A stretch of DNA of 64,000 bases from positions 186,001 through 250,000 of the forward strand of contig JAGBGX010000009.1 in NCBI GenBank assembly GCA_017935745.1, given 5' to 3'. This document shows, one piece after another, positions 32,607-41,938 of this stretch. This DNA is from Treponema sp. (GTDB taxonomy: Bacteria > Spirochaetota > Spirochaetia > Treponematales > Treponemataceae). Both the position numbers and the translations under genes were made by a program. Positions within the stretch are counted from its first letter, which is position 1, and the number at the start of each line of letters is the position of its first letter. Under the pieces are notes generated by a model. That model was given only the letters and a program-made list of their open reading frames with translations. It ran no database searches and was not told where the DNA came from.

Positions 32607-32735
32607 CAAGAACAGCTCCGCAAAATAAGTGCTTTCTGTGCGGAACTGCTTCCGCCGGAATATTATACGGCATCTCTAAAAATTCCAGTTCTTAGAGATA
32701 TCCATAATAAAGCCTACGCATAAGGAGGAACCGTT

Positions 32736-33107
32736 ATGAAACCATTTCTGCCTTTTCTTTCAGCCGTTCTTTTATTCGCATTCACATCATGCATTGATAC
32801 AGACGACACCATTGTTTCAAGCTGGAAAACCGAGGATGAGGCGTATGCGCTGTTCTTTGAAAGCAACGGAGACTGGGAACTCAAAAAGACTGACTTTAAC
32901 AGCACCGTTCTGGAAGGATTCTATTCAGGGGATCCGGCAGACAGTTCTTCTGTGTCTCTCATTGTAAAGGAAATTTACAGCAGAGATACTTATCCGCCTC
33001 TTAAAGCAGAAGCAAGCATTACGGGAGACAAGCTTACAATTGCTTTCCCGGAAGAGCCGCTGAAAGAGCTTGAACTGCCTGAAAAATTCACAAGAATCAT
33101 CGGCTGA
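32736..33107 (+). CDS. Small lipoprotein, unknown function
   Basis: 123 residues. MKPFLPFLSAVLLFAFTSC is a lipoprotein signal peptide with the cysteine at 19. The mature part (SSWKTEDEAYALFFESNGDW and later LTIAFPEEPLKELELP) has the strand pattern of small lipocalin-like or DUF5640-like stress lipoproteins. I do not recognise a named family. AAGGAGG precedes the ATG. Likely anchored to a membrane facing the periplasm. Convergent with aspS. Confidence 0.75.
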   Translation: MKPFLPFLSAVLLFAFTSCIDTDDTIVSSWKTEDEAYALFFESNGDWELKKTDFNSTVLEGFYSGDPADSSSVSLIVKEIYSRDTYPPLKAEASITGDKLTIAFPEEPLKELELPEKFTRIIG

Positions 33108-33167
33108 ATATAACCGCATCCGCTGAACATTGCAGACAAGGCCGGTCTGCGGCATTTTCCGCCTGTT

Positions 33168-35003
33168 TTACTGTGCTTCCGTTTCTGTTACAGCGATATG
33201 CAGCTCCTTAAGCTGAAGCTCATCAACCGGAGACGGGCATTCATCCATCGGAGAGCATGCGAGGTTGTTCTTAGGGAATGCAATGACTTCGTGAATGCTT
33301 TCCTCGTGGCGCATGAGCATGACAAGACGGTCAAGGCCGGGTGCGATTCCGCCGTGCGGCGGCGCTCCGTATTCAAACGCCTGCACAAGAAAGCCGAATG
33401 CCTTTTGCGCGCGTTCGCGGCTATAGCCCGCAATTTCAAAAATCCGCTCCTGCAATGCCGGGTCGTTGATACGCATTGAGCCGCTTGCAAGCTCATAACC
33501 GTTCAAAACCAAATCATACAAATCGCCTTTCACTGCGCCGGGATCACTTTCGAGCGTGTCCCAGTATTTTTTCTGCGGAAGCGTAAACATATGATGCTCT
33601 GTTTCCCAGTGAGATTCCTCTTCATTCCATGCAAAATACGGAAAATCGATTATCCACACAAAATGGAATTCATCATCAGGATTATATAAATTTAAATCCT
33701 TTCCAAGCTGAGTACGGACTGCTCCGAGCGCAGTGCAGGCAACCTGCCATTTTTCATCGCTCACAAACAGAAGCAGATCGTTCTTTTCCGCACCGAGCCG
33801 CTCGCAGATTTCCGCTTCCTTTCCGGCAAAGAATTTGCTGATTCCGCCTTCAAACGTTCCGTCCGCGCTTACCTTCATCCACGCAAGACCTTTGGCCTTG
33901 TAGACTTTCGCCTTTTCTTCCAGCGCTTCAATGCTTTTCCGCGAGAACGAAGGCGCGGCTCCTTTTACAACGAGCGCTTTCAGCCCGCTACGCTTGTGCC
34001 GTTCGATTGATTTGTCCGCATGCAAAGCTCCCGCCTTGAATGCATTGAAATCAGACAATTCCGCCATAAACGATGCATCCTGCATTTTCAGTCCGAACCG
34101 AAGATCCGGCTTGTCCGAGCCGTACAGGTCAAACGCGTCTTCCCACGCAAGCCGGTCAAAATGCTCAGGCAGCTCATAGCCGAGTGTTTTTTGAAAGACA
34201 TGGCGCATCATGCCTTCAGTCACCGAAAGAACTTCCTCCCGGTCAGTGAAGCTCATCTCCATGTCGATTTGCGTGAATTCAGGCTGACGGTCGCCGCGCG
34301 CATCTTCGTCACGGTAACAGCGCGCAATCTGGAAATACTTGTCAAATCCGCTCACCATCAGAAGCTGCTTGTAAAGCTGCGGGCTTTGCGGAAGCGAGTA
34401 GAATTTTCCCGGATGAACGCGGCTGGGAACAAGGTAGTCGCGCGCACCTTCCGGCGTAGACTTTATAAAAGTGGGAGTCTCGATTTCCAGAAAGCCCTGC
34501 GAAACCAGATGCTCCCGGACAGCAAACGTCACCTGGCTGCGCAAGATAATGTTTTTCTGCATCGGCGCGCGGCGCAAGTCAAGATAGCGGTATTTTAGGC
34601 GCAGATCTTCATTCGGAACGACAAGTGTGCCGTCCTTCTGGCGCACTTCTTCAATCGAAAACGGAAGCTCCCGGCTTGCAGTAAAAATTTCTATATCTTC
34701 GGCAGCAACTTCTATTGCGCCTGTCGCCATGTCAGAATTCACATCCTTTTCGGAACGGAGGCGGACAGTTCCGCAGACTGCCACACAATACTCGTTCTTG
34801 AGCGATGAAGCTGTCTTTTTCAAGGCTTCGTCAGCGCCTTCTCCAACAATGACCTGCGTTACTCCATACCGGTCGCGCAGGCTGATAAAAACAAGTCCGC
34901 CCAGATTCCGCGTGCGGCTCACCCAGCCGTTCAGCACCACGCGCTTTCCTACGTTCGCCGTGCGCAAATCTCCGCACGTGACAGTTCGCTTTGTATTTTC
35001 CAT
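33168..35003 (-). CDS. aspS: Aspartyl-tRNA synthetase
   Basis: 611 residues, bacterial type. N-terminal OB-fold anticodon domain (VVLNGWVSRTRNLGGLVFIS), class II motif 2 (FQIARCYRDEDARGDRQPEF), the inserted GAD domain near 290-420, and motif 3 (GGIAPGLDRLVML). It charges tRNA-Asp. The promoter (TTGTGC, 17 nt, TAAAAT at 35013-35041) leaves only a few nucleotides before the ATG and there is no ribosome site, so translation is nearly leaderless. Confidence 0.97.
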   Translation of the reverse strand: MENTKRTVTCGDLRTANVGKRVVLNGWVSRTRNLGGLVFISLRDRYGVTQVIVGEGADEALKKTASSLKNEYCVAVCGTVRLRSEKDVNSDMATGAIEVAAEDIEIFTASRELPFSIEEVRQKDGTLVVPNEDLRLKYRYLDLRRAPMQKNIILRSQVTFAVREHLVSQGFLEIETPTFIKSTPEGARDYLVPSRVHPGKFYSLPQSPQLYKQLLMVSGFDKYFQIARCYRDEDARGDRQPEFTQIDMEMSFTDREEVLSVTEGMMRHVFQKTLGYELPEHFDRLAWEDAFDLYGSDKPDLRFGLKMQDASFMAELSDFNAFKAGALHADKSIERHKRSGLKALVVKGAAPSFSRKSIEALEEKAKVYKAKGLAWMKVSADGTFEGGISKFFAGKEAEICERLGAEKNDLLLFVSDEKWQVACTALGAVRTQLGKDLNLYNPDDEFHFVWIIDFPYFAWNEEESHWETEHHMFTLPQKKYWDTLESDPGAVKGDLYDLVLNGYELASGSMRINDPALQERIFEIAGYSRERAQKAFGFLVQAFEYGAPPHGGIAPGLDRLVMLMRHEESIHEVIAFPKNNLACSPMDECPSPVDELQLKELHIAVTETEAQ

Positions 35004-35012
35004 AATGAGCGT

Positions 35013-35041
35013 ATTTTACTATTTCCTGCCGATTTGCACAA
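35013..35041 (-). promoter_or_regulatory. aspS promoter, near-leaderless
   Basis: Minus strand TTGTGC (35036-35041), 17 nt, TAAAAT (35013-35018). Nine bases separate the -10 box from the ATG at 35003. Confidence 0.55.
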
Positions 35042-35105
35042 CAGAACTGCCCGCCCGCCTCAGGCAAAAACCACAGTTCTTCCGCAGCAAAAATTTCATA
35101 AAAAC

Positions 35106-35134
35106 CAAGACAAACTGAAAATCCTGTATTATAA
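35106..35134 (+). promoter_or_regulatory. Promoter of the GH9 gene
   Basis: AAGACA (35106-35111), 17 nt, TATAAT (35129-35134), about 95 nt before the ATG at 35232. Confidence 0.5.
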
Positions 35135-35231
35135 TCTACATATCTCAATGGAAGCATCGAGATAACAAACCTTCCGCATGAACCAAAGCAGCCGTAAAAA
35201 GCTGTCACAAAAAGTATACGAGGTATTTTCC

Positions 35232-37424
35232 ATGTCTTTAAAAGCACCAAACCTGTTTTTTTCCGCAGCAGCTTTTGCCCTGATTCTGTCTGTTTCCTGC
35301 ACTGCAAAAAGCAGCACAGCGCATGAAGCCCAAAAAGAAAGCGAGACTTCATCAAACCTGATTAAAAACGGCGACTTCAGCAGCGGAAAAAAATTCTGGG
35401 ACATATTCCTTTCAAACGGAAGCGCAGATATGCTTGCCACTGAAAACGGAGAGCTGGAAGTGAAAATAAAGAACCCCGGCTCCTATGAATATGCCGTCCA
35501 GCTGTATTTTGATGGATTTTCCCTGTACAAGGGCGGCGTGTACAAATATTCGTTCGATGTGCGCTCTTCAATAGAAAGAACGTTTGAATGGCGGCTGCAA
35601 AAAAACGGCGGAGACTACCACGCGTATGCCGGCGGCTGGGCTTCCGCAGGGCCAGATGCGGCTCATATCGAGCATGTCTTCACAATGGAAGAAGCAACTG
35701 ACTTCCTTCCGCGTCTTGCTGTAAACATCGGATTCGGGAAAGGCTGCCCTGAAGGAATGAAAGCTCATTCTGTTTTCTTTGACAATTTCATACTTGAGCT
35801 TGTTGACAGCTCTAGAATCACAGAAATCGTGACTTCGCGGCAGACAGCGAATGTGAATCTCAATCAGGCGGGATACTTTCCGTCAGACAAAAAAATTGCC
35901 GTAGTGCGCTCAAAAGGCAGCGAAAAAATCAAGGGAACATTTGATGTAATCGATACAGAAAGCGGAAAAACCGTCTATTCAGGAAAGCTGAAAAAATCCC
36001 GGCAGAATGAAGCATCAGCCGAACAGACCGCGCTTGCTGACTTTTCAAAGCTGAAATCAGAAGGAACGTACAAAATTTCAGCCGGAGCATACGGCGAATC
36101 ATTTCCATTCAGCATTTCAAAGCACGCATACAGCGATCTTTTTAAGAGCGCGCTCAGATTCTTTTATTTGCAGCGGTGCGGAACAGCTGTTGAAGACGCA
36201 TCATTTTCACACCCGGCATGCCATGCATCACGGGCTGTCGTTTATGGAGACGTTGAGACGTCTTTTGATGTCAGCGGCGGATGGCATGATGCCGGCGACT
36301 ACGGACGGTATGTTGTTCCCGCGGCAAAGGCTGTCTGCGATCTGCTTCTTGCCTTTGAAAATTATCCGCAGGCATTTCCTTCGGCAGATTCTATTCTTGA
36401 CGAAGTTCAGTACGAGCTTGACTGGATGCTCAAGATGCAGCTTCAGGATTCGGGCGCAGTATTCCACAAAGTAACGTGCAAGGATTTTCCGGGCGAAGTG
36501 ATGCCGCAGGACGAAACAGACAGGCTCGTTCTGTGTCCGGTTTCAACGGCCGCAACGGCAGACTTTGCGGCAGCAATGGCGATGGCTTCCCGGATATATG
36601 CAGGCCGCACAGAAAGCAGCCGGTATGCTGCGGCGGCAAAAAAGGCATGGGAATACCTTGAAAAAACGCCTTCAGACGGAAAAGGCTTTTCAAATCCCAT
36701 TCTGTTTACAACCGGCGCCTATGACGATGCCCATGATGAGGACGAGCGGTTCTGGGCCGCGGCGGAACTGTACAAGACTTTCAAAGATGAATCATATCTT
36801 TCATATATAAAGCAAGCCGATCCTGAGACCATCGGCAAAGCGTTCGGCTGGCAGCAGGTGGGACTGTACGGACTGTACGCATATCTGACAAGCGGCGCTC
36901 CAAAAGATGCTTTTTTCAAAAAAGCTGAAAAAGCATTTCTTGCGCAGGCTGATGAAAAACTCAGGAACGCCGCAGCCGACTCATACGCTGTTTCGCTTAC
37001 AAAATACGAATATGTCTGGGGAAGCAATATGTGCGCGGCAAACAACGGAATGCTGCTCCTGCTTGCAGACCTCCTGTCTCCACATAAAAAATATGTGTCC
37101 TGTGCAAAAAGCCAGCTTGACTATCTTCTGGGAACAAATACAAATTCCTACTGCTTTGTAACAGGATTCGGAACGCTCTCCCCGACACTGCCGCATCACA
37201 GGCCGTCCCAGGTTGTGCGGAAAGCAATGCCGGGGATGCTTGTCGGCGGGCCTGACTTCAAGCTGGAAGATCCGTTTGCGCGGGCAAATCTTTCTGATGC
37301 GCCGCACGCAGCCTGTTACATCGACAGTGTGCAAAGCTATTCCTGCAACGAAGTGACAATCTATTGGAATTCTCCGCTTGTCTATCTTCTTGCCGGATGT
37401 TCCACGCTTCAAAACGCAGATTGA
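35232..37424 (+). CDS. Glycoside hydrolase family 9 lipoprotein (endoglucanase type) with an N-terminal CBM
   Basis: 730 residues. MSLKAPNLFFSAAAFALILS then VSC is a lipoprotein signal. Next comes a carbohydrate-binding module of the CBM4/9 type (near 45-195), an Ig-like CelD_N domain starting ANVNLNQAGYFPSDKK, and the GH9 catalytic domain with DVSGGWHDAGDYGRY (catalytic aspartates), TLPHHRPSQ (histidine) and SCNEVTIYWNSPLVYLLAG (acid glutamate). It cleaves beta-1,4-glucan or similar chains at the cell surface or in the periplasm. ATG 35232 is chosen because GAGGT lies 8 nt upstream and the signal peptide begins there. Ends convergently with malQ. Confidence 0.9.
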   Translation: MSLKAPNLFFSAAAFALILSVSCTAKSSTAHEAQKESETSSNLIKNGDFSSGKKFWDIFLSNGSADMLATENGELEVKIKNPGSYEYAVQLYFDGFSLYKGGVYKYSFDVRSSIERTFEWRLQKNGGDYHAYAGGWASAGPDAAHIEHVFTMEEATDFLPRLAVNIGFGKGCPEGMKAHSVFFDNFILELVDSSRITEIVTSRQTANVNLNQAGYFPSDKKIAVVRSKGSEKIKGTFDVIDTESGKTVYSGKLKKSRQNEASAEQTALADFSKLKSEGTYKISAGAYGESFPFSISKHAYSDLFKSALRFFYLQRCGTAVEDASFSHPACHASRAVVYGDVETSFDVSGGWHDAGDYGRYVVPAAKAVCDLLLAFENYPQAFPSADSILDEVQYELDWMLKMQLQDSGAVFHKVTCKDFPGEVMPQDETDRLVLCPVSTAATADFAAAMAMASRIYAGRTESSRYAAAAKKAWEYLEKTPSDGKGFSNPILFTTGAYDDAHDEDERFWAAAELYKTFKDESYLSYIKQADPETIGKAFGWQQVGLYGLYAYLTSGAPKDAFFKKAEKAFLAQADEKLRNAAADSYAVSLTKYEYVWGSNMCAANNGMLLLLADLLSPHKKYVSCAKSQLDYLLGTNTNSYCFVTGFGTLSPTLPHHRPSQVVRKAMPGMLVGGPDFKLEDPFARANLSDAPHAACYIDSVQSYSCNEVTIYWNSPLVYLLAGCSTLQNAD

Positions 37425-37446
37425 AACAGTCAGCTTATAAGAACTG

Positions 37447-37483
37447 AAAAAAACAGGGCTGGACTGCTTGCAATCCAACCCTG
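37447..37483 (-). terminator. Terminator of the malQ operon, between convergent genes
   Basis: CAGGGCTGGA pairs with TCCAACCCTG around CTGCTTGCAA (37454-37483). On the minus strand it is followed by a T-run. It may also serve the GH9 gene in reverse. Confidence 0.8.
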
Positions 37484-37492
37484 CTTACCGGC

Positions 37493-38977
37493 TTATGCTC
37501 TGCCGTACAGCTTAGTGTAATGCAAAAGGAACGAGCTGATTTCTTCTGTAAACTGATTTTTTGTCGCGCGCCATTTCCAGTTGTTTCCCACAGTTGAAGG
37601 AATGTTCATGCGAGCTTCCTTTCCAAGTCCGATCAAATCCTGCATTGTAAGGATGCTTGTGTTCGCAACGCTCGACATAGCGGCAATCATCATCTCCTTG
37701 ACAACATCACGGTTTTCCTTTACGCGCAGATATTCCTTTGCACTTTCCACATCCGTGCGGGAAGCTGTTTCTGTCCAGCCGAGAATTGTGTCATTGTCAT
37801 GGGTTCCGGTGTACACAATGCAGTTGTTTGTATACTTATACGGAATATAGTCACTTTCTTCCCGTGAATCAAACGCAAACTGAAGAACCTTCATTCCCGG
37901 AAATCCTGAATCCTTTAAAAGCTGCTTCACGCTGTCTGTAAGAAAGCCGAGGTCTTCAGCAATGACAGGGATTTCTCCGAACTGCTCCTTGAGCGAATGG
38001 AACAAGTCCATGCCGGGGCCTTTGCGCCACACACCGATTTTTGCATCCTTTGAGCCATACGGAATGCAATAGAAAGAATCGAATCCGCGGAAATGGTCGA
38101 TCCGCAGGACATCATAGATTGCAAGGCTCTTTTCAAGGCGCTTTTTCCACCAGGCATAGCCGGTCTGCTTCATGTAATCCCAGTTGTAAACAGGATTTCC
38201 CCACAGCTGCCCGTCGGCTGAAAATCCATCAGGAGGACAGCCGGCAACTTCAACAGGCTTGTAATTTTCATCAAGGCAGAACTGAGCCGGATTCGACCAC
38301 ACATCGGAACTGTCCGCCGCAACATAAATCGGAATGTCGCCGATAATTTCTATGCCGAGTCCGTTCACATAGCTTTTGAGGGCAAACCACTGCTTGTAAA
38401 AAAAGTACTGGAGCATCTTGTAATACTGCATGCGCTCCGCAGACTTTTTCTTCCAGGATTCAACCGCCTCCGGCTTCCTGCATCTGATGTCCTCTTCCCA
38501 GAAGTCAAATGCAATTCCGCCGTGGGCATCCTTTATAGCCATAAAAAGCGCATAGTCTTCAAGCCAGAACGAATTTTCAGCGCAGAACTGCTCAAAATCC
38601 GCCGGAATATTCCTGCTGAAATTTTTCTGGATAACGGCAAAAACTTTATGCCGCTCTATGTACAGCGTTCCATAGTCCACATACTGCTCGCTGCCGCCCC
38701 AGTTCACGGATTCATAGTCCGATTTCTGCACATAGCCTTGCTCTGCCAGAAAGTCAAAATCAATAAAATACGGATTGCCAGCAAACGTGGAAAAACTCTG
38801 GTACGGAGAGTCGCCGTAGCTTGTAGGGCAAATCGGCAGAATTTGCCAGTACTTCTGCCCGGATTTTTTCAGATAGTCAGCAAACTCATAGGCGTTCCTG
38901 CCCATAGTTCCAATTCCAGTTGCTCCCGGCAACGATGAAATGTGCATAAGCACACCGTTAGCTCTTTTGTTCAGCAT
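37493..38977 (-). CDS. malQ: 4-alpha-glucanotransferase (amylomaltase)
   Basis: 494 residues, GH77. It starts NGVLMHISSLPGATGIGTMG. The nucleophile region is LRIDHFRGFDSFYCIPYG, the acid/base glutamate is in VIAEDLGFLT, and the stabilising aspartate is in YTGTHDNDTILGW. It disproportionates maltodextrins into glucose and longer chains. GAGGT lies 8 nt upstream of the ATG. It is last in the operon, 9 nt after the LacI regulator. Confidence 0.96.
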   Translation of the reverse strand: MLNKRANGVLMHISSLPGATGIGTMGRNAYEFADYLKKSGQKYWQILPICPTSYGDSPYQSFSTFAGNPYFIDFDFLAEQGYVQKSDYESVNWGGSEQYVDYGTLYIERHKVFAVIQKNFSRNIPADFEQFCAENSFWLEDYALFMAIKDAHGGIAFDFWEEDIRCRKPEAVESWKKKSAERMQYYKMLQYFFYKQWFALKSYVNGLGIEIIGDIPIYVAADSSDVWSNPAQFCLDENYKPVEVAGCPPDGFSADGQLWGNPVYNWDYMKQTGYAWWKKRLEKSLAIYDVLRIDHFRGFDSFYCIPYGSKDAKIGVWRKGPGMDLFHSLKEQFGEIPVIAEDLGFLTDSVKQLLKDSGFPGMKVLQFAFDSREESDYIPYKYTNNCIVYTGTHDNDTILGWTETASRTDVESAKEYLRVKENRDVVKEMMIAAMSSVANTSILTMQDLIGLGKEARMNIPSTVGNNWKWRATKNQFTEEISSFLLHYTKLYGRA

Positions 38978-38986
38978 ATCATGACC

Positions 38987-39988
38987 TCATATTTTCCTTA
39001 CGCTTTCACCTTCAATGAATTCAAACGGAATCATTTTGTGAACAGCAGAAGATTTTTTTTCAATGCAGCTGACCAGCGCCTTCAGGCCTTGCACAGCCAG
39101 AGTTTCCTTTGACTGCCGCACTGTCGTAATCCGCGGACAATAATATTCTGAAATAGGAAGCCCGTCAAATCCGGCAACTGAAATATCGTCCGGCACGGAA
39201 TATCCCATTTCCCTGAGCTTTCTGACCGCACCGATTGCCATGGTATCCGACATTGCAAAGATTGCCGTCAGCTCAGGAAATTTTTTCATCAGCTCTTCCG
39301 CGGCGGCAGCTCCGCCTTCAAGGGAATAGCGCGTTGAAGCATACTGCCTCTCAAAGTCAAAGTCCAGCCCGGCAAGACCGACCGCTTCCATAAATCCGTC
39401 ATATCTTTGCTGCGCCTGGTCAGAGTGGCTCAAGTCCCCTCCAATGACACCAATCTTTGAATGCCCGTTTTTTATCAGATAGCGCGCAATAAAAAGTGAA
39501 GCCTGAAAGTCATCAGTGCAAATGCTGGAAAGATTTTCATATTCCTGGCGCTCAGGCTCTGAAGATATAAGGATGCAGGGAATTGTTATAAATTTGAAAA
39601 TTTCAGAATAGCGCTCCGGGTTTCCGCCCAAAAAAATCATGCCCAGCGGCTTGCGCTCACACAGGACTGTATACGCCCGCTGCGCTTCATTGCCGTATTC
39701 GTCAACAACAGCAACGCTCGCATTATACGGATAGTTTTCAAGCTTGCTGAGAATTATTTCAAGAATTCCTTCCAGATGGATATTTGAAATTCCCTTTACA
39801 ATGATTGCAATTGTCTTGCTGTTTGCCCTCAGTTCCTTTGCATTCTTGTTCGGAACAAAGCCGTGCCTGTTTACAGCGTCAAGAACTTTTTGTCTTGTAA
39901 CATCGCTTACGTAGTCCTTATTATTTAAAACGCGGGAAACAGTTCCGACGGCGCAGCCGCATTCCCTTGCAATGTCCTTGATTGTCAT
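38987..39988 (-). CDS. LacI-family transcriptional regulator of the sugar operon
   Basis: 333 residues. Helix-turn-helix MTIKDIARECGCAVGTVSRV, hinge helix, and a periplasmic-binding-protein-like sensor (GMIFLGGNPERYSEIFKF; DISVAGFDGLPISEYYCPRI). ATG 39988 is chosen because AGGA lies 7 nt upstream; an in-frame TTG 6 nt earlier is less likely. The gene sits between the permease and malQ on the same strand. It should bind the GAAACG-type operators at 43323-43336 and 43440-43453, with release by a maltodextrin or glucose-derived ligand; the ligand is inferred from context. Confidence 0.9.
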   Translation of the reverse strand: MTIKDIARECGCAVGTVSRVLNNKDYVSDVTRQKVLDAVNRHGFVPNKNAKELRANSKTIAIIVKGISNIHLEGILEIILSKLENYPYNASVAVVDEYGNEAQRAYTVLCERKPLGMIFLGGNPERYSEIFKFITIPCILISSEPERQEYENLSSICTDDFQASLFIARYLIKNGHSKIGVIGGDLSHSDQAQQRYDGFMEAVGLAGLDFDFERQYASTRYSLEGGAAAAEELMKKFPELTAIFAMSDTMAIGAVRKLREMGYSVPDDISVAGFDGLPISEYYCPRITTVRQSKETLAVQGLKALVSCIEKKSSAVHKMIPFEFIEGESVRKI

Positions 39989-40099
39989 CTGCAAATCCTA
40001 TTTCTATCTATTACTGTAATACTTATTTTTTACATATTCAACAGCGCAGCCTGCATTCCGCGGAAAACAAGTTGCGCTGTATAAAAATGCGGCAGGCAA

Positions 40100-40945
40100 T
40101 TATCCCTTGACAGCCCCGGAAATGACTCCTTTGATTATATACTTCTGCGAACAGATGTAGAAAATGACAATCGGAATAATCGCAAGAACTAACATTGCCA
40201 TAAATCCGCCGTAATCAGTGGCACCGTATGCGCCCTGCATTGCTATCTGGATTGCCACAGGAATAGTCTTATGGTCAGTTCCAAGAACAAGATACGGAAG
40301 CAGATAGTCATTCCAGACCCACATTGAATTCAGAATGGCAACGGTAATCGCCGTAGGCTTAAGAATCGGAAACACAACCAGAAAATATGTCTGAAGCGGA
40401 TTGCAGCCGTCAATTTCGGCAGCTTCTTCAATTTCCAGCGGAACCGCTTTTACAAACCCGGTGAACATAAAGACAGAAAGCCCCGCACCGAATCCAAGGT
40501 ACACAAGCACAATTCCAAACACGTTGTCAAAATTCATTCTGTTGACAATAAATGTCATTGTGTACATGACCATCTGGAACGGAACAATCATGCTGAATGC
40601 AAACAGCATATACATCACGCTTGTAAATTTGTTCTTTACACGGACAATAAACCATGATGCCATCGATGTGCACACAATAATCACCAGGACTGACGCAACC
40701 GTTATAAACACAGAGCGGCAGAACGAAATGAAGAAGCCTGAAGTGGAAAGTCCGTTCACATAGTTTTCAAGCCCTACAAATGTTTCCTTGCTTGGAAGCG
40801 CAAACGGAGAGCTTGAAATGTACAGCCGGGACTTGAACGAGTTGACAAAAACAAGGGCAATCGGAACGAGAAAAACAATAGAAAGCAAAACAAGCAGGAC
40901 AAACGTTACCGTGTTTCTCGCAGTTTTCTGCTGTGAAAAATTCAT
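40100..40945 (-). CDS. ABC sugar transporter permease, MalG type
   Basis: 281 residues with six membrane segments. The EAA loop reads EIEEAAEIDGCNPLQTYFLV, the contact site for the ATPase. LLPYLVLGTDHKTIPVAIQI is typical of the MalG branch. The start overlaps the MalF-type gene stop by 4 nt. No MalK-type ATPase gene is in this cluster, so a shared ATPase (MsmK-like) encoded elsewhere is expected. Confidence 0.92.
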   Translation of the reverse strand: MNFSQQKTARNTVTFVLLVLLSIVFLVPIALVFVNSFKSRLYISSSPFALPSKETFVGLENYVNGLSTSGFFISFCRSVFITVASVLVIIVCTSMASWFIVRVKNKFTSVMYMLFAFSMIVPFQMVMYTMTFIVNRMNFDNVFGIVLVYLGFGAGLSVFMFTGFVKAVPLEIEEAAEIDGCNPLQTYFLVVFPILKPTAITVAILNSMWVWNDYLLPYLVLGTDHKTIPVAIQIAMQGAYGATDYGGFMAMLVLAIIPIVIFYICSQKYIIKGVISGAVKG

Positions 40946-41790
40946 GATTCTATCTCCTTCTGATTTGTAAGCTTGAGCTGAATAAAGGCAATGAAAGCTA
41001 CAATGACAAAGAAAACAACTGCCTTCGCCTGTCCTACACCGTGCCAGTGCATATTTCTTCCATAAAATGTATTGTATATGTTCAGAGCGAGCATTTCCGT
41101 TGTCTTTTCAGGAGCGCCCGCAGTAAGTGCAAGGTTCTGGTCAAACATTTTAAATGTATTTGTCAGTGTAAGAAATGTACAGATAGTGATTGAAGGCATG
41201 ACCATCGGAATCTTTATTGTAAAGAGAACACGTGCCGTGGAAGCGCCGTCAATCTGGGCAGCCTCAATCAAATCACCGGGAATATTCTGAAGTCCGGCAA
41301 TATAGATAACCATCATGTAGCCGATAAGCTGCCAGTTTGTAAGAATCACAAGTCCCCAGAAGCCGAACTGTGTCTTAAACGAAATGTCCATTCCGAACCT
41401 TGAAAGGACTCCGTTTATCAGCAGATTCCAGATGTATCCCAGGACAATTCCTCCAATTAAATTCGGCATAAAGAAAATCGAGCGGAAAACGCTCACGCCC
41501 TTAAGCTCCATGGTAAGCAGCACAGCGAGCAAGAACGCAAGCACATTTACAGTGATTATTGAAACAACCGTAAACAGCGAAGTAAAGCCGAGTGCATGGA
41601 CAAACTCATTGTCAGAAACAAATGCCTTGACATAATTCTCAAAGCCGACCCATGTTGCATCCGTAACAGTCGGAAAATCTGTAAAGGACAGGCCGATTCC
41701 CATTAAAAAGGGAACCGCAAAAAAAAGCGTAAACGCCAGTAGCGTCGGCAAAAGGAATATAGGAAAATACCTCGCCAATGGTTTTTTCAT
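40942..41790 (-). CDS. ABC sugar transporter permease, MalF type
   Basis: 282 residues with six membrane segments. The EAA loop reads DLIEAAQIDGASTARVLFTI. FRSIFFMPNLIGGIVLGYIW is a typical early segment. GGGAGATGAAAA precedes the ATG. It pairs with the downstream MalG-type permease to form the channel. It is 148 nt downstream of the binding-protein gene, and that gap contains a hairpin. Confidence 0.92.
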   Translation of the reverse strand: MKKPLARYFPIFLLPTLLAFTLFFAVPFLMGIGLSFTDFPTVTDATWVGFENYVKAFVSDNEFVHALGFTSLFTVVSIITVNVLAFLLAVLLTMELKGVSVFRSIFFMPNLIGGIVLGYIWNLLINGVLSRFGMDISFKTQFGFWGLVILTNWQLIGYMMVIYIAGLQNIPGDLIEAAQIDGASTARVLFTIKIPMVMPSITICTFLTLTNTFKMFDQNLALTAGAPEKTTEMLALNIYNTFYGRNMHWHGVGQAKAVVFFVIVAFIAFIQLKLTNQKEIES

Positions 41791-41938
41791 TTTTCATCTC
41801 CCGTTATGCTGAAGGGTATTTCCGCGGCAGCCCCGATTGCAGGAATCCGCCGCAGAAATAACTGTTTTCACTGATGAAAGGCTTGCTTATGCAGACGGAA
41901 GACAAAAACTGCAAAGCGCGCCTTCCGCCAAAAGCCAG
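41791..41938 (-). promoter_or_regulatory. Intergenic hairpin between binding protein and permease
   Basis: On the minus strand TTTCTGCGGC pairs with GCCGCGGAAA (about 41828-41868), separating the binding-protein gene from the permeases. A similar gap in maltose operons stabilises the 5' part of the mRNA and gives more binding protein than permease. That role is inferred. Confidence 0.5.
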